Shown one piece after another: positions 37,447-45,073 of a stretch of 64,000 bases of DNA (positions are counted from its first letter, which is position 1; each line of letters begins with the position of its first letter). The DNA is taken from contig FOCD01000001.1 in NCBI GenBank assembly GCA_900110015.1, forward strand, positions 310,001 through 374,000. Direction: 5' to 3'. The notes beneath the pieces were generated by a model. The model saw nothing but the letters and a program-made list of their open reading frames with translations. It searched no databases and had not been told where the DNA came from. Made by a program: the position numbers and the translations under genes. This DNA comes from Terribacillus saccharophilus (GTDB lineage Bacteria > Bacillota > Bacilli > Bacillales > Amphibacillaceae).

Positions 37447-38403
37447 ATGCCTGAAGACGTAAAACGTGTGAATCTGCAATTAAAAGATACCAATGAAACA
37501 TTAGCTCTGTTTGGCACGGAGGATCGCAATCTAAAGCAGATTGAAGAACATTTCCGTGTATCCATTGTCACGCGAGGGGAAGAAGTTCGCGTAACTGGTC
37601 CGGAAGAAGAAGTCCGGACTACAGAGGAGCTGCTGCAAGCGTTGGCTGCTGTCATTCGACGTGGCATTCCAATCGGAGAACGTGATGTGGTTTACGCTAT
37701 TGAATTAGCTAAAAAAGATAAGTTAGATCAATTCGAAACATTATTTGACGATGAAATAACGAAAAATGCAAAAGGCAAATCAATTCGAGTCAAAACGCTC
37801 GGTCAGCGGAATTATATCAATGGTATCAAGTCTAATGACTTGGTTTTCGGTATTGGACCTGCCGGTACAGGTAAAACATATTTGGCGGTCGTCATGGCCG
37901 TTAATGCCTTGAAAAAGGGTATTGTCAAGCGCATCATCTTAACGAGGCCAGCAGTCGAAGCGGGCGAAAGCCTCGGATTCCTGCCTGGCGACTTGAAGGA
38001 GAAGGTGGATCCGTATCTGCGTCCGTTATACGACGCCTTACATGATGTTCTCGGTTTAGAACAGACGACCCGTTTGATTGAACGAGGTACGATTGAGATC
38101 GCTCCGCTTGCTTATATGCGCGGGCGTACACTGGATGATGCTTTTGTTATCCTGGATGAAGCACAGAACACGACAAACGCACAGATGAAGATGTTCCTTA
38201 CCAGACTCGGTTTTGGGTCCAAGATGGTCATCACTGGCGATTTGACTCAGATTGACTTGCCAAAAGGTGCTCTATCTGGTCTGCGTTCTATTGAAACAAA
38301 GCTAAGTAATGTAAAAGGTATCTATTTTACTTACTTAAAACAAACAGATGTAGTGCGCCATCCGCTCGTGCAGCGGATTATCGAAGCATACGAATCAGAG
38401 TAA
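37447..38403 (+). CDS. phoH: PhoH-like ATPase
   Basis: A 318-aa P-loop ATPase of the PhoH family. An N-terminal KH-like region precedes the Walker A GPAGTGKT (137-144), followed by VEAGESLGFLPGD and the Walker B-type FVILDEAQNT. The cellular role is unknown; conserved linkage to ybeY points to RNA or ribosome metabolism. The ATG at 37447 follows AAGGAGA by 6 nt. A terminator-like hairpin separates it from pgpH. Confidence 0.93.
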   Translation: MPEDVKRVNLQLKDTNETLALFGTEDRNLKQIEEHFRVSIVTRGEEVRVTGPEEEVRTTEELLQALAAVIRRGIPIGERDVVYAIELAKKDKLDQFETLFDDEITKNAKGKSIRVKTLGQRNYINGIKSNDLVFGIGPAGTGKTYLAVVMAVNALKKGIVKRIILTRPAVEAGESLGFLPGDLKEKVDPYLRPLYDALHDVLGLEQTTRLIERGTIEIAPLAYMRGRTLDDAFVILDEAQNTTNAQMKMFLTRLGFGSKMVITGDLTQIDLPKGALSGLRSIETKLSNVKGIYFTYLKQTDVVRHPLVQRIIEAYESE

Positions 38404-38435
38404 AAAGGACAGGGCCCGGCTTCGGGTCCTTTTCG
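38402..38435 (+). terminator. Hairpin after phoH
   Basis: AAAAGGA...CCCG pairs with CGGG...TCCTTTT, with an internal loop and a 4-nt apical loop. It overlaps the phoH stop and is followed by C and G rather than further T residues, so it may only partly terminate. Confidence 0.6.
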
Positions 38436-38460
38436 GTTCAGTCTGATAGGAGGGTAGAGC

Positions 38461-40575
38461 GTGGCTAGAAAGAAGTTCAAGGACCTGTTTAGAAGGAATT
38501 CTGGAGCTGGCGAACGTGCATTCATCCTGATAGGAGCAGTATTGCTAGGGTGCTTCTTCTTCATTACGACAGCTTCCAATGTGACGACGAAGAATTATGA
38601 CGTCCAGATTTATGATGCAGCAACTGAAACGATCCGTTCGCCGATTACGATCGAGAATGAAGCCCAAACGGAAAGGCAAAGGCAGGAAGCCAGTCAGCAA
38701 ATAGATGACCGTTACACAGTATCATCTGAAATCACCGAATCGAAAACGGATGCAGTAGAAGAGATTTTCTCTGCAATCGAACAAGCAGATGATGCCGATC
38801 AACCTATTGATCGAAGAGTCGAGTCAGTCAAGAACCTGCTTTCTGAATCTGTTAAGGAAGATTTGACGGATAGACAGTTGGAACAGTTAATCCAAATACC
38901 ATCAGACGAAAGAGAAGTCAGTGAAAAAGTATTTGTAGATACTATGACTGGATATCTTGAAGATGGGGTAAAACGCGATGAGGTACAACAGACGCAGGAA
39001 GAGATGGGAGAACGAATCGGTTATGCAGACGTGTCCGCTGGAGCTAAGCAAGCGCTCCGTTCGCTGACTAGCTTTGCCATTGTTCAGAATGCATCCTTTG
39101 ACGCGCCGGACACAGCTTCAGCAAGAGCTGAAGCCCAACAGAGCGTGGCACCTGTCATGATTCGTGCAGGCCAAATTATCGTTCAGGAAGGCCAGACGAT
39201 CACGAACGATGTATATGAGGAGCTGAAGCTCGTAGGCCTTTTAAACAATACAAGGAATGTCCTGCCACTCGTTGGTCTCGTGCTATTTATGGCTCTCTTA
39301 GTCGGTGTTTTGGCATACGAAACGATACATACATTAAAAAAACAGACTAGACCGAGTAAGTCTGTCCTGTTGTTTACGTTTTTGCTTATGTGTATGTCTG
39401 TCCTGTTATTAAAGCTGGTTAGCGCACTTGGAACAACAGATCAGCATTATTATTTGCTGTTGCCTGCTGCATTTGCAGCTGTTCTATTCCGGCATCTGCT
39501 GAGCGAACGGTTCGCTATTGGATATGCAATCGTGTACAGTATATTGGCTGGAATCATCTTGAATGACGAAATACCTGGTTCTTTGAATATGGAGGCAACA
39601 CTTTACTTCTTGTTCGCTCAACTCGCAGCTGTCTATTCTATTCGCAATGTAAAGGATAAGACTGCGATGGCAAAAGCATTGCTATTACTGGCAAGTGTAC
39701 AAGTAATTAGTGTATTGTTATTCTTATTCTTTGCTTTCGAGAAATATGCTTGGGAAGCGGTACTGCTTTATGTTGGATTTGCCGTCTTTTCTGCCATATT
39801 GACAGTTATACTTGTAGCAGGTATTCTTCCGTTTGTCGAAGCTGGATTTGGAGTTCTTTCCGAAACGAAGCTTTTGGAATTATCGAAACCAAATCATCCG
39901 TTGCTGAAAAAAATCCTTACAGATGCACCTGGGACATACCATCACAGCATCATGGTAGCCAACTTGTGTGAAGCAGCATGCGAAGCAATCGGAGCGGACG
40001 GCCTGCTCGCCAGAGTCGGTGCTTATTACCACGATCTAGGCAAAACAAGGCAGCCGCAGCTTTTCATTGAGAATCAAATGGGACGAAATAATCCGCATGA
40101 CAAGCTGTCACCACGGCAAAGTGCGGAAATCATCATTCGCCATCCATATGATGGAGCACAAATGCTGTTAAACAACCATTTCCCAAAAGAAATTGTCGAT
40201 ATGGCCAAACAGCATCACGGCACATCGCTTTTGAAGTTTTTTTACTACAAAGAAAAGGAATATAATAAAGAAGTAAAAGAAGAAACTTATCGTTATCCCG
40301 GTCCAAAGCCGTCTACAAAAGAGGCAGCAGTCCTATCGATTTGTGATTCTGTTGAAGCGGCGGTTCGTTCCATGAAAGAGTCGAATCAGGAAAAAATCAG
40401 CAGCTTGGTAGACAGTATCATCAAGGATAAGCTAATGGATGGCCAGCTGGATTGTGCACCGTTGACGTTGCAGGATTTGCAAGTAATCAAAGAAGCGATT
40501 TGTCAGGTACTTACGGGAATATTCCATTCCCGAATTGAATACCCGGATGAAGAAAAAGTGAAGGAGGCAAACTAA
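38461..40575 (+). CDS. pgpH: Cyclic-di-AMP phosphodiesterase PgpH (7TMR-HDED)
   Basis: Membrane HD-domain protein (704 aa). One N-terminal helix is followed by an extracytoplasmic domain (about residues 45-270), seven membrane helices (about 272-465) and a cytoplasmic HD domain with PGTYHHSIMVANLCEAA, YYHDLGK and KQHHGTSLLKFF. By family it hydrolyses c-di-AMP and so affects potassium and osmotic balance. The GTG at 38461 follows GGAGGGTAGAGC. It sits between phoH and ybeY as in Bacillus. Confidence 0.94.
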   Translation: MARKKFKDLFRRNSGAGERAFILIGAVLLGCFFFITTASNVTTKNYDVQIYDAATETIRSPITIENEAQTERQRQEASQQIDDRYTVSSEITESKTDAVEEIFSAIEQADDADQPIDRRVESVKNLLSESVKEDLTDRQLEQLIQIPSDEREVSEKVFVDTMTGYLEDGVKRDEVQQTQEEMGERIGYADVSAGAKQALRSLTSFAIVQNASFDAPDTASARAEAQQSVAPVMIRAGQIIVQEGQTITNDVYEELKLVGLLNNTRNVLPLVGLVLFMALLVGVLAYETIHTLKKQTRPSKSVLLFTFLLMCMSVLLLKLVSALGTTDQHYYLLLPAAFAAVLFRHLLSERFAIGYAIVYSILAGIILNDEIPGSLNMEATLYFLFAQLAAVYSIRNVKDKTAMAKALLLLASVQVISVLLFLFFAFEKYAWEAVLLYVGFAVFSAILTVILVAGILPFVEAGFGVLSETKLLELSKPNHPLLKKILTDAPGTYHHSIMVANLCEAACEAIGADGLLARVGAYYHDLGKTRQPQLFIENQMGRNNPHDKLSPRQSAEIIIRHPYDGAQMLLNNHFPKEIVDMAKQHHGTSLLKFFYYKEKEYNKEVKEETYRYPGPKPSTKEAAVLSICDSVEAAVRSMKESNQEKISSLVDSIIKDKLMDGQLDCAPLTLQDLQVIKEAICQVLTGIFHSRIEYPDEEKVKEAN

Positions 40576-41048
40576 TGCATATTGATTTTCACGATAAAAC
40601 GAATAGTGTGACAGCAGATTATGTTGATCTGATTGATCGACTGATCCAATACGCAGCAGATGCAGAGAAAATAACAGAGGAAGCAGAGATGAGCATCACT
40701 TTTGTGGACAATAATGAAATACAGATAATCAACCGAAATTATCGTCAAAAGGATGCACCGACAGATGTCATATCCTTCGCCATGCAAGAAGAAGGAGAAG
40801 GGGAACAGCAGATCATCGGAGAAGAAATCCCAATTGTTTACGGTGATATCATTATCTCTGTCGACAAAGCTAAGGAACAGGCAGAAGAGTATGAGCATAG
40901 CGTAGAAAGAGAGCTCGGTTTTTTAGCTCTGCATGGTTTCCTGCATCTCTTAGGATATGATCATATGAACGAGGCAGATGAGAAGAAGATGTTCGGTCGA
41001 CAAGAGGAGATTTTGAATGGCTTCGGACTCAAACGGGAAGAAAACTAA
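40575..41048 (+). CDS. ybeY: rRNA maturation RNase YbeY
   Basis: Metal-dependent endoribonuclease (157 aa) for 16S rRNA 3'-end maturation and ribosome quality control. The zinc motif is H120-x3-H124-x5-H130 in HGFLHLLGYDH, with the TDVISFAM block upstream. The start overlaps the pgpH stop by one base (TAATG). Its 3' end overlaps dgkA by 32 bp. Confidence 0.95.
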   Translation: MHIDFHDKTNSVTADYVDLIDRLIQYAADAEKITEEAEMSITFVDNNEIQIINRNYRQKDAPTDVISFAMQEEGEGEQQIIGEEIPIVYGDIIISVDKAKEQAEEYEHSVERELGFLALHGFLHLLGYDHMNEADEKKMFGRQEEILNGFGLKREEN

Positions 41049-41397
41049 ATCCGGAATCGGATTTCGCTATGCGTGGAATGGATTACGCTGGACATTCCTT
41101 GAGGAGAGGAACTTCCGCATCCATACGATCGCAGCATTAATCGCGCTAATAACAGGTGTGATTTTTCGAATAGATCCGGCTGAATGGGCGGCTATCCTTT
41201 TAAGTATCGGATTCGTTATTGTAACGGAAATGATTAATACAGTCATCGAGCTCATGATGGATCATCTTTCACCTGAGCAAAGCAAAGCAGCAGGTCTTAT
41301 TAAAGATATTGCTGCAGGTGCTGTCCTCATTGCAGCCATCACTGCTATTTGTGTAGGCTTGGTCGTTTTCGTTCCGGAAATCATTTCTGTATTGTGA
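41017..41397 (+). CDS. dgkA: Diacylglycerol/undecaprenol kinase family protein
   Basis: Small membrane kinase (126 aa) with three helices. The conserved DgkA core is RNFRIHTIAA and EMINTVIELMMDHLSPEQSK with KDIAAGAVL. In Firmicutes this protein phosphorylates undecaprenol, recycling the cell-wall lipid carrier. It overlaps the end of ybeY and is followed by a clear terminator. In B. subtilis cdd and then era follow, but no cdd is found here. Confidence 0.93.
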   Translation: MASDSNGKKTKSGIGFRYAWNGLRWTFLEERNFRIHTIAALIALITGVIFRIDPAEWAAILLSIGFVIVTEMINTVIELMMDHLSPEQSKAAGLIKDIAAGAVLIAAITAICVGLVVFVPEIISVL

Positions 41398-41401
41398 GAG
41401 G

Positions 41402-41431
41402 AAAACCGTCCATGAAGATGGGCGGTTTTTC
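41402..41431 (+). terminator. Terminator of the yqfC-dgkA gene cluster
   Basis: AAAACCGTCCAT pairs with ATGGGCGGTTTT (one G-U), with a GAAG tetraloop, followed by further T residues, 4 bp after dgkA. Confidence 0.85.
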
Positions 41432-41440
41432 TTGGTTTGG

Positions 41441-41814
41441 TTAGCGGCTAGCTACGGGAGCCAGGGACTGTGCCGTAAGCGATAAATCCCTGCGTAAGGA
41501 AAGAACACCTTACTCCGGGCTTTCTCACTTACTTCTTCGTCCCTAACCGTTATTCTCCGCTTTTGGTTATCGGCTAGCTGCGGGAACCAGAAACTACGTT
41601 GTAAGCAATGAATCCCGCCGTGGGGAAATCACCCACTCTGGGCTTCCTTGCTTACCACTTCGTTTCTTAACGGTTCCCTCCGCTTTTGGGTAGTCGGCTA
41701 GCTGCGAAGGCCAGAAACTGCGTTGTAAGCAATGGATCCCGCCGTGGTAAGAACACCCACTCTGGCCTCCCTTGCTTACCCCTCCGTTTCTAACCGGCCT
41801 TCTCCGCTTTTGGG
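41441..41814. repeat. Three tandem copies of a 124-126-bp hairpin-forming repeat
   Basis: Copies are 41441-41566, 41567-41690 and 41691-41814, each opening (T)CGGCTAGCT and closing CTCCGCTTTTGG. Each copy folds as a long hairpin with five nested helices. In copy 2 these are 41582-41588/41672-41678, 41589-41594/41662-41667, 41601-41608/41648-41655, 41610-41616/41640-41646 and 41620-41624/41632-41636. Copies differ while pairing is mostly kept, e.g. AGGGAC/GTCCCT against AGAAAC/GTTTCT, and GGGAACC/GGTTCCC against GAAGGCC/GGCCTTC. No coding frame is seen. It lies between the dgkA terminator and era. Strand and function are unknown. Confidence 0.85.
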
Positions 41815-41946
41815 TTTCGCTTTTGATTTTTTTAACCCCTTTTGTCGAATGGATGAAGTGGCGGGGGATTTGTAGTAAGATAGAGATACAACATTTTATA
41901 GTACTTGAAGTTTTTATCGTACTAGTACTTGGAGGAATATAACAGC
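41815..41946 (+). promoter_or_regulatory. era upstream region
   Basis: AT-rich leader after the hairpin array. It contains a direct repeat GTACTTGRAG (41901-41910 and 41925-41934) and a perfect 10-bp palindrome GTACTAGTAC (41919-41928) directly before the era Shine-Dalgarno GGAGG (41931-41935). No convincing sigma-A promoter pair was found, though one is expected here because dgkA is terminated. Confidence 0.35.
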
Positions 41947-42855
41947 ATGGAGAAAGAATTTCGTTCTGGTTTCATATCCATCATCGGGCGACCGAATGTT
42001 GGAAAATCAACTTTATTAAATCGTTTTGTCGGTCAGAAGATCTCTATAATGAGTGATAAGCCGCAGACGACGCGTAATCGGATCCAAGGTGTCCTTACAC
42101 AGGATGACGCTCAGTTTATCTTTATTGATACGCCTGGTATCCACAAACCGAAGCATAAGCTCGGAGATTTTATGGTGAAGACTGCAGAGAATACAATGAA
42201 TGAAGTGGACGCTGTCATGTTCATGGTCAATGCAGAAGAGGGCTATGGCAGAGGGGATCAATTCATCCTTGAACGTCTGCAGAGAGTCGAAGGCCCTGTT
42301 TTCCTAGTTTTGAATAAAATTGATAAGGTCCATCCGGATAAGCTGCTCGAACTTATCGAGCTGTATAAGGACAAGTTGGACTTCACAGAAATTGTCCCAA
42401 TCAGTGCACTGGAAGGCAATAATACGGCGCGTTTACTTGAAACGCTAAAAGGATATTTGCCAGAGGGACCTCAATATTACCCAGAAGACCAAGTGACGGA
42501 CCACCCGGAACGCTTCGTTGTAAGTGAGCTCATTCGCGAGAAGGTACTGCATTTGACGCGGGAAGAAATACCGCATTCAATTGCAGTTGTCATCGAAGCA
42601 ATCGAGAATCGCCACAGTGATACGGAAAAGGTATTCATCCAAGCAACAATCATCACCGAACGTAAATCGCAAAAAGGAATCATTATCGGCAAACAGGGCA
42701 GTATGCTCAAACAAGTCGGGAAGCTGGCGCGTAGAGATATAGAGATGCTGCTTGGTAGTAAGGTATTTCTCGAGCTTTGGGTTAAGGTGCAGCCTGATTG
42801 GCGAAATAAGCAAGCGCAGCTCAATGATTACGGTTTCAGCCGTGAAGAATATTGA
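41947..42855 (+). CDS. era: GTPase Era
   Basis: Essential GTPase for 16S rRNA processing and 30S assembly (302 aa). GTPase motifs: GRPNVGKS (14-21), [16 protein letters not shown] and SALEGNN. A C-terminal KH domain ([18 protein letters not shown]) binds the 3' end of 16S rRNA. The ATG at 41947 lies 11 nt after GGAGG and matches homologue starts. It is followed by yqzL and recO. Confidence 0.96.
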   Translation: MEKEFRSGFISIIGRPNVGKSTLLNRFVGQKISIMSDKPQTTRNRIQGVLTQDDAQFIFIDTPGIHKPKHKLGDFMVKTAENTMNEVDAVMFMVNAEEGYGRGDQFILERLQRVEGPVFLVLNKIDKVHPDKLLELIELYKDKLDFTEIVPISALEGNNTARLLETLKGYLPEGPQYYPEDQVTDHPERFVVSELIREKVLHLTREEIPHSIAVVIEAIENRHSDTEKVFIQATIITERKSQKGIIIGKQGSMLKQVGKLARRDIEMLLGSKVFLELWVKVQPDWRNKQAQLNDYGFSREEY

Positions 42856-42963
42856 TAGCTGGTAATATTTAAAGCACATGGATTGAGGAGAGAGTGTCAT
42901 CCTAACTAGGAGAATGTTTTGTATATTCATTTCTTAAAAAAAGCATAGAAAGGTGGACTTCCT

Positions 42964-43119
42964 GTGATTGATTTCCATTGGCAAATCTTTAGCAAGACCG
43001 GGAGTATCGAAACCTACTTATTGATGAAAGAAATTGAAACAATGTACAATTCACTAATACCTCCGGAGCAAGATAACATTATTGAGCTCCCAAGTTATAG
43101 ACTTCAATCTAAAATGTAA
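42964..43119 (+). CDS. yqzL: YqzL family small protein
   Basis: A 51-aa protein starting MIDFHWQIFSKTGSIETYLL and continuing MKEIETMYNSLIPPEQD. The pattern DF.W..F..TG.I..YLL.KE matches YqzL, a small protein of unknown function encoded between era and recO in Bacillus. The GTG at 42964 follows AAAGGTGG by 7 nt. The C-terminus is longer than the short Asp/Glu-rich tail of B. subtilis YqzL, with the ending IIELPSYRLQSKM. Confidence 0.85.
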   Translation: MIDFHWQIFSKTGSIETYLLMKEIETMYNSLIPPEQDNIIELPSYRLQSKM

Positions 43120-43142
43120 GCAACAGGAGTGGGGAGAGAGCG

Positions 43143-43886
43143 TTGCTCCAAAATGTAGAAGGAATAATCCTGCGCACACAGGATTATGGGGAGACACACA
43201 AAATAATAACGATTTTCACAGAAGATCGCGGCAAAATTGCTGTGATGGCCAGAGGTGCGAAAAAGCCGAAAAGCAGGATGGCTGCTATTGCGCAGCCATT
43301 TATCTTTGGCTCATTTCTAGTACAGCTTGGTTCGGGTATGGGAGCCATGCAGCAAGGAGAACCACTTCAAAGCTTTAGGTCAATTCGTGAAGACATCGTC
43401 AAAACAGCTTATGCGTCCTATATAGCGGAAATGACAGATAAGCTGACAGATAATAATAAGCCTGACCCTAATTTATTTCGTCAGTTGCTTCAAGTGATGG
43501 AATGGATCAATGATGGGAAAGATGCGGATGTTTTGCGCATCATCTATGAATTAAAGATGTTCCGTCGTGGCGGTTTCGCACCGACAGTGCATCAATGCGT
43601 TAATTGCGGAAATACGGAATTGCCTTACCGGTTTTCTGTACCGGAAGGCGGTATGCTTTGCAGACGCTGTATGCATCTCGATCCGGATGCATATGTTTTA
43701 TCAGAAAAAGTTACAAAGCTCTTGCAGCTATTTTCGAGTATTGATATCTCCCGGATTGGCAATATTTCAGTTAAGCCAGAAACGAAACGGCTTTTGAACG
43801 AGTTACTTGATACTTATTATGACCGGTACGGCGGGTATTTCCTGAAAAGCAAGAAGTTTCTTGCTCAATTGGATAAACTTCAATAA
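43143..43886 (+). CDS. recO: DNA repair protein RecO
   Basis: Recombination mediator (247 aa) that loads RecA on SSB-coated DNA and anneals complementary strands. An N-terminal OB-fold (EGIILRTQDYGETHKIITIF and GKIAVMARGAKKPKSR) is followed by a helical domain with a four-Cys zinc finger (CVNCG...CRRC). It starts at TTG (43143) after a purine-rich GGGGAGAGAG. It lies between yqzL and the glycine T-box. Confidence 0.94.
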   Translation: MLQNVEGIILRTQDYGETHKIITIFTEDRGKIAVMARGAKKPKSRMAAIAQPFIFGSFLVQLGSGMGAMQQGEPLQSFRSIREDIVKTAYASYIAEMTDKLTDNNKPDPNLFRQLLQVMEWINDGKDADVLRIIYELKMFRRGGFAPTVHQCVNCGNTELPYRFSVPEGGMLCRRCMHLDPDAYVLSEKVTKLLQLFSSIDISRIGNISVKPETKRLLNELLDTYYDRYGGYFLKSKKFLAQLDKLQ

Positions 43887-43893
43887 AGGTTTG

Positions 43894-43923
43894 TTGACAA
43901 TTAGTATGGCATTTTAGTATGAT
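43894..43923 (+). promoter_or_regulatory. Sigma-A promoter of glyQS
   Basis: A perfect TTGACA (43894-43899) and TATGAT (43918-43923) are separated by 18 bp, directly upstream of the T-box leader. Confidence 0.8.
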
Positions 43924-43929
43924 AGTTAC

Positions 43930-44138
43930 AAAATCGACGGCTTGCGTTGAAGAAGAGTAGTATTCGTCCAGTGCTTTGCATAGCGAATCTGGGATAGTGG
44001 GAGCCAGAACAAAGGCAGACGGAGAAGGCGCTTTGGAGCAAAAGGAAAAAAGAGTGGCTTCCATTTGGGAGCAATTAGGGTGGAACCGCGGTAATCCCGT
44101 CCCTATGCTGTTTAGGCAGCATAGGGACGGGATTTTTC
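43930..44138 (+). ncRNA. Glycine T-box riboswitch (glyQS leader)
   Basis: A tRNA-sensing transcription antitermination leader. Stem I contains the GAAGAAGAGTAGTA motif, and the specifier loop candidate GGC (Gly codon) lies at 44027-44029 in AGAAGGCGCTTTGGAGC. The conserved T-box AGGGTGGAACCGCGG is at 44078-44091. The terminator is an 18-bp stem (44093-44110 with 44117-44134, 6-nt loop) ending in T5. Uncharged tRNA-Gly should stabilise the antiterminator and switch on glyQ-glyS. Confidence 0.93.
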
Positions 44139-44182
44139 TTTGTCCATCCTGACGTTGATGAAAAGAAGATGGAGGGAATCCG

Positions 44183-45073
44183 ATGAATATCCAAAATATG
44201 ATTTTGACGTTACAAAAGCATTGGTCAGACCAGGGTTGTCTATTGATGCAAGCGTATGACGTAGAAAAAGGGGCAGGAACAATGAGCCCTATGACTTTAT
44301 TACGCAGTCTTGGTCCCGAGCCGTGGAACGTGGCTTATGTAGAGCCTTCTCGTCGTCCAGCCGATGGCCGCTACGGGGAAAACCCAAACCGTTTATACCA
44401 GCATCATCAATTCCAGGTGATTATGAAACCTTCACCAGACAACATTCAAGAACTTTACTTGGAATCACTTCGCAAACTGGGCATTGATCCATTGAAGCAC
44501 GATATCCGCTTTGTTGAGGATAACTGGGAAAACCCAACGCTAGGCGCTGCTGGACTTGGCTGGGAGGTTTGGCTTGATGGTATGGAAATCACGCAGTTCA
44601 CTTATTTCCAGCAAATTGGCGGGTTGGAAGCAAAACCAGTTTCGGTTGAGATTACATATGGTCTGGAACGACTTGCTTCGTACATCCAAGATAAAGAAAA
44701 TGTTTTCGAGCTTGAATGGACAGATGGTGTTACTGTAGCGGATATCTTTAAGCAGCCGGAATTTGAGCATAGCACGTATACATTTAAAGAATCTGATACA
44801 GACATGCTGTTCCAGCTATTTGATATGTACGAAAAAGAAGCGAAACGAATCATGGATCAAGGACTCGTCTTCCCTGCATATGATTACGTGCTGAAATGTT
44901 CCCACACATTCAACTTGCTCGATGCCAAAGGTGCTATCTCAGTTACGGAGCGAACTGGTTATATCGGCAGAGTACGTAATTTGGCAAGATCAATTGCGAA
45001 GAGCTATGTAGCAGAACGGGAACGACTTGGTTTCCCAATGCTGAAAGAAGGAGCGGATGAGCATGCAGAATAA
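44183..45073 (+). CDS. glyQ: Glycine--tRNA ligase alpha subunit
   Basis: Catalytic alpha subunit (296 aa) of the bacterial alpha2-beta2 glycyl-tRNA synthetase, class II. It starts [19 protein letters not shown] and has the class II motifs around [17 protein letters not shown] and [10 protein letters not shown] with the ITYGLERLA motif 3. GGAGG precedes the ATG. It overlaps the glyS start region by 11 bp. Expression is controlled by the T-box upstream. Confidence 0.97.
   Translation: MNIQNMILTLQKHWSDQGCLLMQAYDVEKGAGTMSPMTLLRSLGPEPWNVAYVEPSRRPADGRYGENPNRLYQHHQFQVIMKPSPDNIQELYLESLRKLGIDPLKHDIRFVEDNWENPTLGAAGLGWEVWLDGMEITQFTYFQQIGGLEAKPVSVEITYGLERLASYIQDKENVFELEWTDGVTVADIFKQPEFEHSTYTFKESDTDMLFQLFDMYEKEAKRIMDQGLVFPAYDYVLKCSHTFNLLDAKGAISVTERTGYIGRVRNLARSIAKSYVAERERLGFPMLKEGADEHAE

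Noticed and set aside
41441-41814. Possible CRISPR array
   Set aside because: Units are about 125 bp of related sequence throughout. There are no short identical repeats separated by unique spacers, and no cas genes nearby.
43771-44064. 97-aa minus-strand frame across the recO end and the T-box leader
   Set aside because: The region is explained by recO on the plus strand and by the T-box RNA; no ribosome binding site supports the frame.
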